Source: Bacteroidaceae bacterium
GTDB taxonomy: Bacteria > Bacteroidota > Bacteroidia > Bacteroidales > Bacteroidaceae
Length of the DNA stretch: 41,399 nt
Direction: 5' to 3'
Assembly: GCA_024398405.1 (NCBI GenBank)
Contig: JAKSJE010000010.1
Coordinates: 1 to 41,399, forward strand
Made by a program: the position numbers and the translations under genes. A model generated the notes under the pieces. The model saw nothing but the letters and a program-made list of their open reading frames with translations. It was not told the origin of the DNA and did no database searches. Position 1 is the stretch's first letter. Each line of letters begins with the position of its first letter. Of the stretch, positions 1-8,211 are shown piece after piece.

Positions 1-21
1 ACCTGTTCGGAACAAACCTCA

Positions 22-53
22 AAATCGCAAGAAATGAATTTATAGAACCCACC
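22..53 (-). repeat. Intergenic repeat, copy A (GGTGGGTTCTATAAATTC family)
   Basis: A 32-base stretch just before the sigma-54 activator gene. Read on the minus strand it starts GGTGGGTTCTATAAATTCAT. It matches the copy at 27645-27676 at 31 of 32 positions, and a more diverged copy lies at 19872-19903 (27 of 32). It sits in the last bases before the ATG at 64, so it is probably in the leader or spacer between this gene and the one upstream of the window. Function unknown. Confidence 0.75.
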
Positions 54-63
54 ATTAATCATT

Positions 64-1287
64 ATGCAAGACAACAAACTACAACAGTTCAAACAAAGAT
101 ACAGTATCGTCGGTAACAGCGACGAGCTGAACAGGGCATTAGACATTGCCATACAGGTAGCGCCGACAGACCTCTCAGTCCTCATCGAAGGAGAGAGCGG
201 TGTGGGCAAGGAGATCATACCTCGCATCATCCATGACAACTCAGCGAGGAAACATCAAAAGTATTTTGCCATCAACTGCGGCTCTATCCCTGAAGGCACG
301 ATTGATTCCGAACTGTTCGGCCATGAGAAAGGAGCCTTCACCGGAGCCATCGGCGAGAGGGATGGCTATTTCGGTGCTGCTAACAAAGGGACACTGTTCC
401 TCGACGAAGTCGGCGAACTGCCAATCGCCACACAAGCCCGTCTGCTGCGAGTTCTCGAGACTGGTGAATACATCCGAGTCGGCTCAAGCGAGGTCAGGAA
501 GACAGACGTCAGAATAGTGGCCGCCACCAACATGAAACTACAAAAGGCAATCACCGAAGGGAAGTTCAGAGAGGACCTGTACTACAGATTAGCGACCATT
601 CCCATCGCCATACCACCTTTGAGAAGCAGAGGCAGAGACATAGAGCTGCTCTTCCGCAAGTTCGCCAATGACATGGCAGAGAAATACCATCTTGCTCCGG
701 TGGTACTGAATGATGAATCCAGATACCTACTATCCTCTTACAAGTGGCCGGGCAACATCCGTCAACTCAAGAACATAGTGGAGCAACTCAGCATAATAAG
801 CCCATCAAGAGAAATAACCGGCGACATACTGCGTCAGGTGGGTGTGACAAACGACAACAACGCCGGCACCGGTATAGTACTGGCAAGTCAGAAACAGGGC
901 AGGACAAATTCGTACGAGAACGAGAGAGACCTCCTGTTTCAGATACTGGGTAGCCTGAAAAGCGAGATTAAGGAAATCAAGAGCATGCTATCCAAACAAA
1001 GCCAAGGACAGCCGATGACAGTGAGCAACGAACTGCACCAATACCTCGAATCAGGACAGTCGATATCGTCAAGCAGCAACGACAACGGCAATGAGATATA
1101 CCTGCAAGCAGAAGAAGTGACAGCAGTGGAGGAACGACCAAAGACGAAGAAGGATACAGAGAGGATGATGATAGTTGACTCCTTGAGACGGAACAACGGA
1201 AACAGGAACAAGGCAGCAGCCGAGCTGGGCATCAGCGACCGGACGTTATACAGGAAAATCAATGAGTATGGACTGGATCACAAATAG
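64..1287 (+). CDS. Sigma-54-dependent transcriptional activator (AAA+ plus Fis-type HTH)
   Basis: An enhancer-binding protein that would use ATP hydrolysis to open promoters held by RpoN polymerase. Residues 10-250 form the AAA+ core: Walker A G43-E50 (GESGVGKE), an intact GAFTGA loop at 90-95 that contacts sigma-54, and Walker B LFLDE at 111-115. A Gln/Ser-rich linker follows, and a Fis-type helix-turn-helix (AAAELGISDRTLYRKI) ends the 407 residues. There is no N-terminal receiver, PAS or GAF domain, so any signal must act through expression, a partner or the linker. It overlaps the LptE-like gene by 26 bases, so the two are probably cotranscribed. The ATG at 64 begins just upstream of the AAA+ fold. 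Family assignment is firm; the target genes cannot be read from the sequence. Confidence 0.93.
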   Translation: MQDNKLQQFKQRYSIVGNSDELNRALDIAIQVAPTDLSVLIEGESGVGKEIIPRIIHDNSARKHQKYFAINCGSIPEGTIDSELFGHEKGAFTGAIGERDGYFGAANKGTLFLDEVGELPIATQARLLRVLETGEYIRVGSSEVRKTDVRIVAATNMKLQKAITEGKFREDLYYRLATIPIAIPPLRSRGRDIELLFRKFANDMAEKYHLAPVVLNDESRYLLSSYKWPGNIRQLKNIVEQLSIISPSREITGDILRQVGVTNDNNAGTGIVLASQKQGRTNSYENERDLLFQILGSLKSEIKEIKSMLSKQSQGQPMTVSNELHQYLESGQSISSSSNDNGNEIYLQAEEVTAVEERPKTKKDTERMMIVDSLRRNNGNRNKAAAELGISDRTLYRKINEYGLDHK

Positions 1288-1801
1288 AAAGAAAACCATA
1301 TGGTGCATGACCGTACTATCACTGTCCTGCATAATCCTGTATGCTTGCACGATAAGTTACTCACTCAACGGCTCAAGTATTGATTATAATAAGGTGAAGA
1401 CCATCTCATTCGACAAGTTTCCCATCAGGAGCGCATATGTATGGAGTCCGATGGAGAGCATGTTCTACAACTCACTGGTTGACGTTTATTCACAGAAGAC
1501 CAAGCTCAAATTGCTGAAACGCAACGGAGACCTCCAGCTGGCAGGTGAAATCACGGAATATTCCCAGACCAATAAGAGCGTGGCAGCCGACGGCTACTCC
1601 GCCCAGACACAACTCAAGATCACTGTCAACGCCCGGTTCGTCAACACACAGAATCATGCTCAGGACTTCGAGAAACAATTCTCCGCGACTGCAGAATATC
1701 CATCGACGCAGCAGTTGGCAGCGGTTCAGGAACAGTTGGTAACAGAGATGTTCAAAGATATCATAGACCAGATATTCAACGCCACAGTGGCTCAGTGGTG
1801 A
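1262..1801 (+). CDS. lptE: LptE-like outer membrane lipoprotein
   Basis: Probable LptE, the lipoprotein plug of the LptD pore that inserts lipopolysaccharide into the outer membrane. The 179-residue product has a basic N-terminus, a hydrophobic stretch and a lipobox (LYAC) with the lipidated Cys at 29. The following ISYSLNGSSIDYNKVKTIS is the usual start of the Bacteroidetes LptE-like fold, and the rest is alternating beta/alpha. It overlaps the sigma-54 activator by 26 bases and precedes secG. This envelope-biogenesis order is common in Bacteroidales. ATG codons at 1262 and 1268 are both possible starts. The family is recognised by overall pattern, since LptE proteins diverge strongly; the lipoprotein nature is certain. 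Confidence 0.8.
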   Translation: MSMDWITNRKKTIWCMTVLSLSCIILYACTISYSLNGSSIDYNKVKTISFDKFPIRSAYVWSPMESMFYNSLVDVYSQKTKLKLLKRNGDLQLAGEITEYSQTNKSVAADGYSAQTQLKITVNARFVNTQNHAQDFEKQFSATAEYPSTQQLAAVQEQLVTEMFKDIIDQIFNATVAQW

Positions 1802-1818
1802 AAAATAATCACGAATAA

Positions 1819-1850
1819 TTTGGCTGAGCGGAGATTTTTTTGTAATTTTG
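1819..1850 (+). promoter_or_regulatory. Bacteroidetes-type promoter for secG
   Basis: TTTG at 1819-1822 and TAATTTTG at 1843-1850, 20 bases apart, match the -33/-7 pattern of the Bacteroidetes primary sigma factor. The expected start near 1855 leaves a leader of about 50 bases before the secG ATG at 1905. Confidence 0.7.
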
Positions 1851-1904
1851 CGAGACAATTCGGTAAAAACAGACTATAAGATAACAAATTAATCATAAAA
1901 GGAC

Positions 1905-2258
1905 ATGTTATACACATTAATTATCATTCTGGTGATTCTCGCATCCATACTTATGGTCGGAATCGTTCTTATTCAGGAGTCAAAAGGCGGTGGCCTTGCT
2001 TCCGGTTTCTCATCCTCCAATCAAATCATGGGTGTCCGCAAGACAACAGACTTCCTTGAGAAGGCAACATGGGGTCTTGCCATCGCGATGGTCGCCCTGA
2101 GCGTCATATCAGTTGCATTCGCTCCTAAAACCACAAGTCAGGAAGCACCGCTTCCGATTGTCGCACCAGTTCTCCCGACAACAACAAACCAAGCAGCACA
2201 AACACCCGCCTCAGCAAGTCCAGCACAGGAGACACCAGCAGAGACTCCAGGTGACTAA
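1905..2258 (+). CDS. secG: Preprotein translocase subunit SecG
   Basis: SecG is the small auxiliary subunit of the SecYEG inner-membrane channel and helps the SecA cycle. The 117-residue product has two membrane helices (about 2-22 and 55-75) separated by the conserved loop with VLIQESKGGGLASGF. A low-complexity Ala/Pro/Thr tail of about 40 residues follows, as is common in Bacteroidetes SecG. It has its own promoter at 1819-1850, so it need not depend on the upstream lptE transcript. nhaA starts 12 bases after the stop, so the two may be cotranscribed. Confidence 0.93.
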   Translation: MLYTLIIILVILASILMVGIVLIQESKGGGLASGFSSSNQIMGVRKTTDFLEKATWGLAIAMVALSVISVAFAPKTTSQEAPLPIVAPVLPTTTNQAAQTPASASPAQETPAETPGD

Positions 2259-2270
2259 CACAGATTTGCA

Positions 2271-3686
2271 ATGAGGATTATTCCTACGTATGTTGTAGCA
2301 AAACGAGTACGACACTCACATAACTCTTGGAAGAATTTCACCGAGCAGCCTTGGGCAGCCGGTGGGATTCTTCTTTTATGCGTAATCATTGCAATGCTTC
2401 TGGCTAACCTGCCAGTCACAAAGGATGTTTACCGTCACTTCCTCGAGACAAACCTTTCCGCGACAGTACAGAGTCCGCTGCAGGCAGACGGAACCAGAGT
2501 CATCGACTGGACATTCCCCAAAGACATGAACGTAGAGAAGTTCATCAATGACTTCCTCATGGTCATATTCTTCTTCGCTGTAGGTCTGGAAATCAAGCGC
2601 GAGTTAGTCAGCGGAGAATTGTCATCACCCAAGAAAGCGATGCTCCCCGTGATAGCAGCAGCCGGAGGTATGGCAACCCCTGCACTTCTGTTCATCCTGT
2701 TCAATCACGGGACAAGTGCCTCAAGCGGTTGGGGAATACCAACGGCCACTGACATCGCATTTGCCGTGGGAATAATGTCCATACTCGGGAACAAGGTTCC
2801 CATATCGCTCAAGATATTCCTGACGGCATTGGCCATTGCTGATGACTTGGGGGCGATACTGGTGGTGGCACTGTTTTACGGTGGGAACGTGAACCTGCCA
2901 TTACTATGTGTCGCACTTCTTCTGCTGGTATTCCTCGTCCTGCTCAATCAGTTAGGTGAAAACAGAATGATATTCTATCTCGTACCGGCGGTCATCATGT
3001 GGTTCATCTTCTATTACTCCGGCGTGCATTCGACGATGTCCGGCGTAGTGATGGCAATGACAATCCCCATGAAGCCAAGGTACTCACCTGCATACCTGAC
3101 CAGAAGAACCAAGGAATACAAACAGCGGTTGCTTATGTACCGAACGGAGGAAGAGTTTCCTAATGAGAACCAACGCCATTGCCTAAGAAGGATGAGTTTC
3201 ATCAACATGAACGCGATGGGTATGAGTTCCCGTCTCGAGCATGCGCTTTATCCTTACGTCAACTACTTGATTATGCCGATTTTCGCATTGGCAAATGCTG
3301 GTGTCGAGATTCCAGACCTCAGCTATTTCAACATTTTCCAGTACAGTCCTGAAATCGGGTCTGTCGGAATGGGTGTGTTCTTCGGATTGGTTCTCGGAAA
3401 GCCGATAGGCATTACATTGGCAAGTTTCATCGCCATTAAGTGCCGAATCGGAGTCATGCCATCCTTAGCGAGTTGGAAGATGCTGTTTGCGGTTGCTTGT
3501 CTCGGCGGTATCGGATTCACCATGAGCATCTTCGTAGATACCCTTTCGTTCGGCGATTGCACAGAATACGCCGAGCACCTCAGATCATGTGGAAAGATAG
3601 CTGTACTGTTAGGATCACTTACATCTGGGATACTGGGCTCAGTACTGATCAGACTATTCTCAGCCAAGACAAAGCAAACAGACTGA
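2271..3686 (+). CDS. nhaA: Na+/H+ antiporter NhaA
   Basis: An inner-membrane antiporter that expels Na+ (or Li+) in exchange for protons, for pH and salt balance. The adjacent aspartates of the transport site are D191-D192 in LAIADDLGAILVVALFY. The family motif FFFAVGLEIKREL lies near residue 105, and GGIGFTMSIFVDTLSF near the end. At 471 residues it is longer than the 388 of E. coli NhaA. Much of the excess is a charged cytoplasmic insert at about 267-315, rich in Arg, Lys and Glu. It starts 12 bases after secG and its stop lies 2 bases from the stop of the convergent metallo-hydrolase gene, with no room for a separate terminator. Confidence 0.95.
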   Translation: MRIIPTYVVAKRVRHSHNSWKNFTEQPWAAGGILLLCVIIAMLLANLPVTKDVYRHFLETNLSATVQSPLQADGTRVIDWTFPKDMNVEKFINDFLMVIFFFAVGLEIKRELVSGELSSPKKAMLPVIAAAGGMATPALLFILFNHGTSASSGWGIPTATDIAFAVGIMSILGNKVPISLKIFLTALAIADDLGAILVVALFYGGNVNLPLLCVALLLLVFLVLLNQLGENRMIFYLVPAVIMWFIFYYSGVHSTMSGVVMAMTIPMKPRYSPAYLTRRTKEYKQRLLMYRTEEEFPNENQRHCLRRMSFINMNAMGMSSRLEHALYPYVNYLIMPIFALANAGVEIPDLSYFNIFQYSPEIGSVGMGVFFGLVLGKPIGITLASFIAIKCRIGVMPSLASWKMLFAVACLGGIGFTMSIFVDTLSFGDCTEYAEHLRSCGKIAVLLGSLTSGILGSVLIRLFSAKTKQTD

Positions 3687-3687
3687 G

Positions 3688-4452
3688 TCAGAATTCAATC
3701 TCCAAACCGTCATACGCAAGCCTGACTGACGGAGGAAGTAGTGCTTCCTCCTCAACTATGGGCAAGACGAAATGGGACATGTGTATAAGGTAGGTGTTCG
3801 CTGCATTCGTGCGTTTTGCGAACTCAACCGCTTGTTCCACAGTCTGATGCGAAGGATGCGGTCTATGATGGAGAGCATTGACCACTAAAGTCTTGACCCC
3901 ATCTAAATACGCCCACTCGGAGTCGGGCATGGTACTCATATCCGTAATATACGCCAGTTGGCCAATCCTGAATCCAACGATGGGCAGTTTGCCATGCATG
4001 ACACGAAAAGGCAGGATTTCCATGTCCCCCACCCTGACCGAGACATGCGGTTCCATATGCTCCAGATTTATCGCAGGTACGCCTGGGTAACGTTTATCCT
4101 TGGGAGTGAAGCAATAAGGGATACGCTGACGAAGATGTTCGGCACAGAGTTCCTCAGCATATACGTTCATCTGAAACAACTGAACAGGCCGCAGGTCATC
4201 CAGTCCTCCTACATGATCATAATGCTCATGGGTTATGAAGATAGCATCTATATGCTGAGAAGGGAGCGAGATAACCTGCTGGCGGAAATCCGGGCCACAG
4301 TCAATCAGGACGCATGTGCCACCATCCGACTCTATCAGGGACGAGCAACGTAGCCGTCTGTCACGCGGGTCAGTTGACCGGCAAGTACGGCAGCGGCATC
4401 CAATCTGCGGAACACCATTGCTGGTACCGGTTCCAAGGAATCTCAACTTCAT
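3688..4452 (-). CDS. PhnP-like metallo-beta-lactamase-fold hydrolase
   Basis: A 254-residue metal-dependent hydrolase. The metal-binding motif is THEHYDHVGGLDDLRP, with H75, H77, D79 and H80. Further ligand candidates are the MHG near residue 153 and a late His in LIHMSHF. An N-terminal Cys cluster (GCRCRTC; C19, C21, C24) is the zinc knuckle seen in PhnP, the phosphoribosyl cyclic phosphate phosphodiesterase. No phn genes are nearby, so the substrate may be another cyclic phosphodiester; this type is widespread in Bacteroidetes as a stand-alone protein. The ATG overlaps the murB stop as ATGA, making it the third gene of the minus-strand operon that starts near 6259. Confidence 0.85.
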   Translation of the reverse strand: MKLRFLGTGTSNGVPQIGCRCRTCRSTDPRDRRLRCSSLIESDGGTCVLIDCGPDFRQQVISLPSQHIDAIFITHEHYDHVGGLDDLRPVQLFQMNVYAEELCAEHLRQRIPYCFTPKDKRYPGVPAINLEHMEPHVSVRVGDMEILPFRVMHGKLPIVGFRIGQLAYITDMSTMPDSEWAYLDGVKTLVVNALHHRPHPSHQTVEQAVEFAKRTNAANTYLIHMSHFVLPIVEEEALLPPSVRLAYDGLEIEF

Positions 4453-5450
4453 ATTATACGAACCTCCGGATGAATTTCGATACCGAACATAGCCTTGACA
4501 TCACGTCTGATGGCATCAGACAGTTCAACAATATCCTTGCCCTTTGCCCCGCCCCTGTTGACCAGCACCAGAGCCTGACGCTCATAAACACCGACAGCAC
4601 CGACATAGCGTCCCTTCCAACCACACTGTTCTATCATCCAACCGGCAGGAATCTTCACACCGCCATCCTGTTCATAGAACGGCATAAATGGATAGTCTTT
4701 TCTAATACGGAGGAAGACATCCCTGTCAACAACAGGGTTCATGAAGAACGAACCGGCATTGCCAAGTACCGTAGGATCCGGCAGTCTTGAGTTCCTGATA
4801 TCTATCACAGCACCCCGCACGGCAGCAGGAGACAACCCCTCTTCGAAATCATGGCCTAACGAGTCTGTCAGATATTTCCTTAGTCCACCATACTCAAGCC
4901 GTGGCACGAAAGCCGTGTCAAGATGGAAGCAGACCCTTGTGACTGCCACCTTGTCTTTCAGGCTGTTCTTGAAAATACTCTGGCGATAACCATATTCAGC
5001 CTCTTCACAACCAAGTCTGACAGTCTCGCCATTTGAGAGACACACAAACTCCACCCATCGGATGAAGTCCTTTGCCTCGACACCGTATGCACCTATGTTC
5101 TGAACAGCAGCAGCACCCACCTCGCCAGGTACAAGGGAGAGGTTCTCGACTCCTGGATAACCATTGGACACAGTCCAAGCCACAAAGTCATCCCACACCT
5201 CACCAGCACCGACGACGATGTCAGTACCTACGACGTCAATGCCCCTAATACCGCAATGCAAGACAGTACCTCTGTAGTCGTGTGTGAAAAGCATGTTGCT
5301 TCCCCTACCTATAATTAAATAAGGTGTGCGAAGAGTTTTGAATATGTATTTAAGGTCATCATCGCTCTCATACTCGACGAAATTCTCAGCCTTGACATCA
5401 AGGCCAAAGGTGTTGAACCGCCTTAAACTGAAGTCATGATAACATCTCAT
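4449..5450 (-). CDS. murB: UDP-N-acetylmuramate dehydrogenase
   Basis: A cytoplasmic FAD enzyme that uses NADPH to reduce UDP-GlcNAc-enolpyruvate to UDP-MurNAc, an early step of peptidoglycan synthesis. The FAD-binding half includes LIIGRGSNMLF and VPGEVGAAAVQNIGAYG. YGYRQSIFK carries the catalytic Arg, LGNAGSFFMNP the catalytic Ser that protonates the intermediate, and EIHPEVRII the C-terminal Glu. The arrangement resembles type I (E. coli-like) MurB. The open frame runs upstream to 5474, but the ATG at 5450 (MRCYHDFSLRRFNTFG) overlaps the preceding stop as ATGA and begins where the family usually does, giving 333 residues. The downstream hydrolase also overlaps by 4 bases. Confidence 0.95.
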   Translation of the reverse strand: MRCYHDFSLRRFNTFGLDVKAENFVEYESDDDLKYIFKTLRTPYLIIGRGSNMLFTHDYRGTVLHCGIRGIDVVGTDIVVGAGEVWDDFVAWTVSNGYPGVENLSLVPGEVGAAAVQNIGAYGVEAKDFIRWVEFVCLSNGETVRLGCEEAEYGYRQSIFKNSLKDKVAVTRVCFHLDTAFVPRLEYGGLRKYLTDSLGHDFEEGLSPAAVRGAVIDIRNSRLPDPTVLGNAGSFFMNPVVDRDVFLRIRKDYPFMPFYEQDGGVKIPAGWMIEQCGWKGRYVGAVGVYERQALVLVNRGGAKGKDIVELSDAIRRDVKAMFGIEIHPEVRII

Positions 5451-6259
5451 AATTCTATAGCGTCCAGAAACCACAGACCATCCTTGCAGGAAAAGCGAAA
5501 CTCAATGCTGACTCCGTTGCTGAAACCCTGAAACAACAGATTACGTGTGTTCTCGTTCCCGATTCTCTGTCCATAGTCAATATTCACCAGCACAGGACTG
5601 AACAAAGGCTTGTCGGACATGAACTCCGTCCACATATCAGGAGTAACGATGCTGTCCACCTCCTCGTCACCCTCCTGAGCTTCGACCGTATAAGCGACGC
5701 CATCACCGATTGCCTCAACCTGAGTCAAAGTATCAGCGACGAACCTCTCATAGAATTTAAAGAAGTCCGCATTGGGCGAGTCCTCAAAACTGTACTCGGT
5801 CCTGTCAATCAGGAGCCACTCACCATCAATCTTCCTGAAGTTGAAACGATCGACGTTCATACTGTCAAGATAAATCCACTCCACCCCGACCTTCTTCAGA
5901 GTGGTGTCCTTCAGCAAGGCCAGATCGTCTTCGTGTTCATAGATGACGGTGAAGAAGTCATGAGTGGAGAAATGATCGAAGATAGAGCCTTTATGCTTTT
6001 TCATCGGATAGTCAGTCCTTGAGTGCTGGAACTTCACGTCCGAAATGAAATTGAAGAAGAAATCATCGAACAACTCATCAGCACGCGCCGACACAGGTTG
6101 TTCCTCGATAAGCTGGAGCGTGTCGCTAACCTCTACCAGACTGTCCTCATCAACCAACAGGGTATCAACATATTCTGTCTGTTCGGTTTTTCCGCCGGCA
6201 CATGCGACCATCAAGACAGCTGACGTTGCCAAAAGGACAATCATGTAATGTTTATTCAT
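5447..6259 (-). CDS. DUF4348-like lipoprotein
   Basis: A predicted lipoprotein of about 270 residues. MNKHYMIVLLATSAVLMVACAGG is a classic type II signal with the lipidated Cys about 20 residues from the chosen ATG. An acidic linker (30-55) is followed by a globular region with FDDFFFNFISDVKFQHSRTDYPM and a repeated beta pattern. This matches the Bacteroidales DUF4348 family, whose function is unknown. Two in-frame alternative starts lie upstream (ATG at 6265, TTG at 6268); 6259 gives the most ordinary signal peptide. It is the first gene of an operon with murB, which suggests an envelope role, but that is inference from context only. Confidence 0.75.
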   Translation of the reverse strand: MNKHYMIVLLATSAVLMVACAGGKTEQTEYVDTLLVDEDSLVEVSDTLQLIEEQPVSARADELFDDFFFNFISDVKFQHSRTDYPMKKHKGSIFDHFSTHDFFTVIYEHEDDLALLKDTTLKKVGVEWIYLDSMNVDRFNFRKIDGEWLLIDRTEYSFEDSPNADFFKFYERFVADTLTQVEAIGDGVAYTVEAQEGDEEVDSIVTPDMWTEFMSDKPLFSPVLVNIDYGQRIGNENTRNLLFQGFSNGVSIEFRFSCKDGLWFLDAIEL

Positions 6260-6290
6260 TGCCATCAACTGAACATATTCATTTGAGCCA

Positions 6291-6298
6291 CAAAATTA
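6291..6298 (-). promoter_or_regulatory. -7 element for the DUF4348-murB operon
   Basis: On the minus strand TAATTTTG lies about 30 bases before the start of the lipoprotein gene. TTG trinucleotides near 6317-6323 could serve as the -33 part. It is divergent from the pheS promoter in the same 143-base gap. Confidence 0.55.
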
Positions 6299-6382
6299 CT
6301 AAAAAAAAGCGACATGCAATCAATTTATTCGTTTATCGTTCGCTTTTTTTGAATATAATTTTCAATTTCCGATAAAAAGCAC

Positions 6383-6390
6383 TAACTTTG
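6383..6390 (+). promoter_or_regulatory. -7 element for pheS
   Basis: TAACTTTG, 22 bases before the pheS ATG, is an exact TAnnTTTG match. The base quartet 19 positions upstream (TTTC at 6360-6363) is an imperfect -33. No Phe-rich leader peptide or T-box is visible in the short leader. Confidence 0.65.
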
Positions 6391-6411
6391 CAGTGAATAA
6401 ACAAATACACA

Positions 6412-7437
6412 ATGCTTAAAAGAATACAGAGCCTGTTAGAGGAAGTAGAAAACCTCCAGGCATCAAATGCAGAAGAACTCGAGACCCTTCGGATCAAATA
6501 TCTGAGCAAGAAAGGCGCACTGAGCGCGCTAATGGCGGACTTCCGTGATGTGCCATCAGAACAGAAGAAGGAGATTGGCATACGTATCAACGAACTAAAG
6601 ACCCGCGCGTTCGACAAGATCAACGCCCTCCGCGCCCAACTGGAAAGCACAGACAGCGATACTGAGGTGGAAGGACTTGACATAACGCGCACCCCCTACC
6701 CCATTGAACTCGGCTCGCGCCATCCGCTATCAATTGTGAAGAACGAAATCATTGATATTTTCTCACGTCTCGGCTTCTCACTGGCGGAAGGACCTGAAGT
6801 CGAGGATGACTGGCATGTGTTCGGTGCGATGAACTTCGCAGAGAATCATCCTGCTCGCGACATGCAGGACACATTCTTCATCGAGAGTCACCCGGACGTC
6901 ATACTCCGCACCCACACATCATCCGTCCAGAGCCGCGTGATGGAACACACACAACCACCAATCCGCATCATCTGCCCAGGACGTGTCTATCGCAACGAAG
7001 CAATCAGCGCACGCGCCCATTGTTTCTTCCATCAGGTAGAAGGTCTCTATGTCAATAAGGACGTCAGTTTCACCGACCTCAAGCAGGTACTGCTCCTTTT
7101 CGCGCGTGAAATGTTCGGGGAGGACACACAGATTCGCCTTCGTCCATCCTACTTCCCATTCACCGAGCCAAGCGCCGAGATGGATATCAGCTGTCATCTG
7201 TGCGGTGGTAAAGGCTGCTCGTTCTGCAAAGGAACAGGCTGGGTGGAGATTTTAGGCTGCGGAATGGTTCACCCATCAGTCCTTGAGTTGAACGGAATCG
7301 ACAGCAAAATCTATAAAGGATTCGCATTCGGCATGGGAGTCGAGAGAATCACCAATCTGAAGTATCAAGTCAAGGATTTGCGCATGTTTTCTGAGAATGA
7401 CAAACGGTTTCTTGAGGAATTTACGGCTGCAAACTGA
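6412..7437 (+). CDS. pheS: Phenylalanyl-tRNA synthetase alpha subunit
   Basis: The catalytic subunit of the alpha2beta2 enzyme that charges tRNA-Phe. The 341-residue product begins with the coiled-coil tRNA-binding arm (1-90). The class II core follows: TRTPYPIELGSRHPLS, motif 2 with FHQVEGLYV, a Cys-rich loop (CHLCGGKGCSFCKGTGW) of the type seen in many bacterial PheS, and motif 3 GFAFGMGVERITNLKY. Length and motifs are standard. pheT is not adjacent, so the two subunits are encoded apart here. The next feature downstream is tRNA-Asp with its own promoter. Confidence 0.97.
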   Translation: MLKRIQSLLEEVENLQASNAEELETLRIKYLSKKGALSALMADFRDVPSEQKKEIGIRINELKTRAFDKINALRAQLESTDSDTEVEGLDITRTPYPIELGSRHPLSIVKNEIIDIFSRLGFSLAEGPEVEDDWHVFGAMNFAENHPARDMQDTFFIESHPDVILRTHTSSVQSRVMEHTQPPIRIICPGRVYRNEAISARAHCFFHQVEGLYVNKDVSFTDLKQVLLLFAREMFGEDTQIRLRPSYFPFTEPSAEMDISCHLCGGKGCSFCKGTGWVEILGCGMVHPSVLELNGIDSKIYKGFAFGMGVERITNLKYQVKDLRMFSENDKRFLEEFTAAN

Positions 7438-7464
7438 TTTTTCAGAAAAAAAAACGCAAAAAGT

Positions 7465-7495
7465 TTTGGTAGTTCAAAAAAAAGCAGTACCTTTG
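7465..7495 (+). promoter_or_regulatory. Promoter for tRNA-Asp
   Basis: TTTG at 7465-7468 and TACCTTTG at 7488-7495 are separated by 19 bases, the ideal Bacteroidetes -33/-7 spacing. The start would be near 7500, about 46 bases before the mature tRNA 5' end, so a leader must be removed by RNase P. Confidence 0.75.
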
Positions 7496-7545
7496 CACTC
7501 GCGTTTGAGAGATAACGACAATGGACAACGAAAAATAGGCAAAAC

Positions 7546-7619
7546 GGTGTGTTAGTTCAGTCGGTTAGAATATCTGCCTGTCACGCAGGGGGTCACGAGT
7601 TCGAGTCTCGTACACACCG
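7546..7619 (+). tRNA. tRNA-Asp (GTC)
   Basis: A 74-base cloverleaf. The acceptor stem GGTGTGT pairs with ACACACC at 7612-7618, and G7619 is the Asp-type discriminator. The D arm contains GTTCAGTCGGTTAGAA, the anticodon loop CTGTCAC has GTC at 7580-7582, and the T arm contains GTTCGAGTC. The 3' CCA is not encoded (CA then TAAGG follow), so it must be added after transcription. A terminator lies immediately downstream. Confidence 0.97.
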
Positions 7620-7626
7620 CATAAGG

Positions 7627-7651
7627 GGAACTCAAAAGAGTTCCTTTTTTT
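7627..7651 (+). terminator. Rho-independent terminator after tRNA-Asp
   Basis: GGAACTC, loop AAAA, GAGTTCC, then seven T residues. The 7-bp perfect stem starts 7 bases after the tRNA. Confidence 0.92.
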
Positions 7652-7713
7652 GTTTGCATACGGATTTTCAGTAACCTCGCGACAGACAACCACAAGCAAG
7701 AATACATACAGCA

Positions 7714-8154
7714 ATGAAGTACACAACAGTAGGTTTGGCAAGCGACCACGCTGCCTTCGGGCTCAAGCAGTCCGTCAAGTCCTATCTCGAAGAGAAAGGC
7801 ATCCCCTATAAAGACTATGGCACATACACAGAGGATTCCTGCAACTATGCGGAATACGGCCACAAGCTCGCAGAGGGAATCGAGAACGGAGAAGTATATC
7901 CTGGTATTGCCATGTGCGGCTCAGGCGAAGGAATCAGCATGACCCTCAACAAACACCAAAGCATCCGCGCAGGACTCTGCTGGTTACCTGAGATCGCTCA
8001 CCTCATCCGCCAGCACAACGACGCAAATGTCCTTGTAATGCCTGGCAGGTTCATTGATGAGCATTTAGCGTGGAAAATACTTGACGAGTTCTTCGCAACC
8101 GATTTCGAGGGCGGACGCCATCAGCTCAGAGTTGACTCCATCCCATGCAAATGA
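7714..8154 (+). CDS. rpiB: Ribose-5-phosphate isomerase B
   Basis: Interconverts ribose 5-phosphate and ribulose 5-phosphate in the pentose phosphate pathway. The 146-residue product is the normal length of the RpiB/LacAB family. It has the phosphate/sugar-binding start GLASDHAAFGLK (D11, H12), the DSCNYAEY segment, the catalytic Cys C68 in MCGSGEGISM, and NDANVLVMPGRF with downstream basic residues. It stands alone between two terminators. RpiB proteins can also act on allose or galactose phosphates; no such genes are nearby. Confidence 0.94.
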   Translation: MKYTTVGLASDHAAFGLKQSVKSYLEEKGIPYKDYGTYTEDSCNYAEYGHKLAEGIENGEVYPGIAMCGSGEGISMTLNKHQSIRAGLCWLPEIAHLIRQHNDANVLVMPGRFIDEHLAWKILDEFFATDFEGGRHQLRVDSIPCK

Positions 8155-8174
8155 CGAGTCACGTATCATAAGCC

Positions 8175-8205
8175 AAAAGGTGAAGGAGTTCCTTCACCTT
8201 TTTTT
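8175..8205. terminator. Bidirectional terminator between rpiB and galM
   Basis: GGTGAAGG, loop AGTT, CCTTCACC at 8179-8198 is followed by seven T residues on the plus strand. It is preceded by AAAA, which becomes a T-run on the minus strand. It therefore can end both rpiB (stop 8154) and the convergent galM gene (stop 8212). Confidence 0.9.
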
Positions 8206-8211
8206 ATTCCG

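Noticed and set aside
6383-6411. Phe attenuator or T-box ahead of pheS
   Set aside because: The leader is about 20 bases long with no room for a leader peptide or specifier stem.
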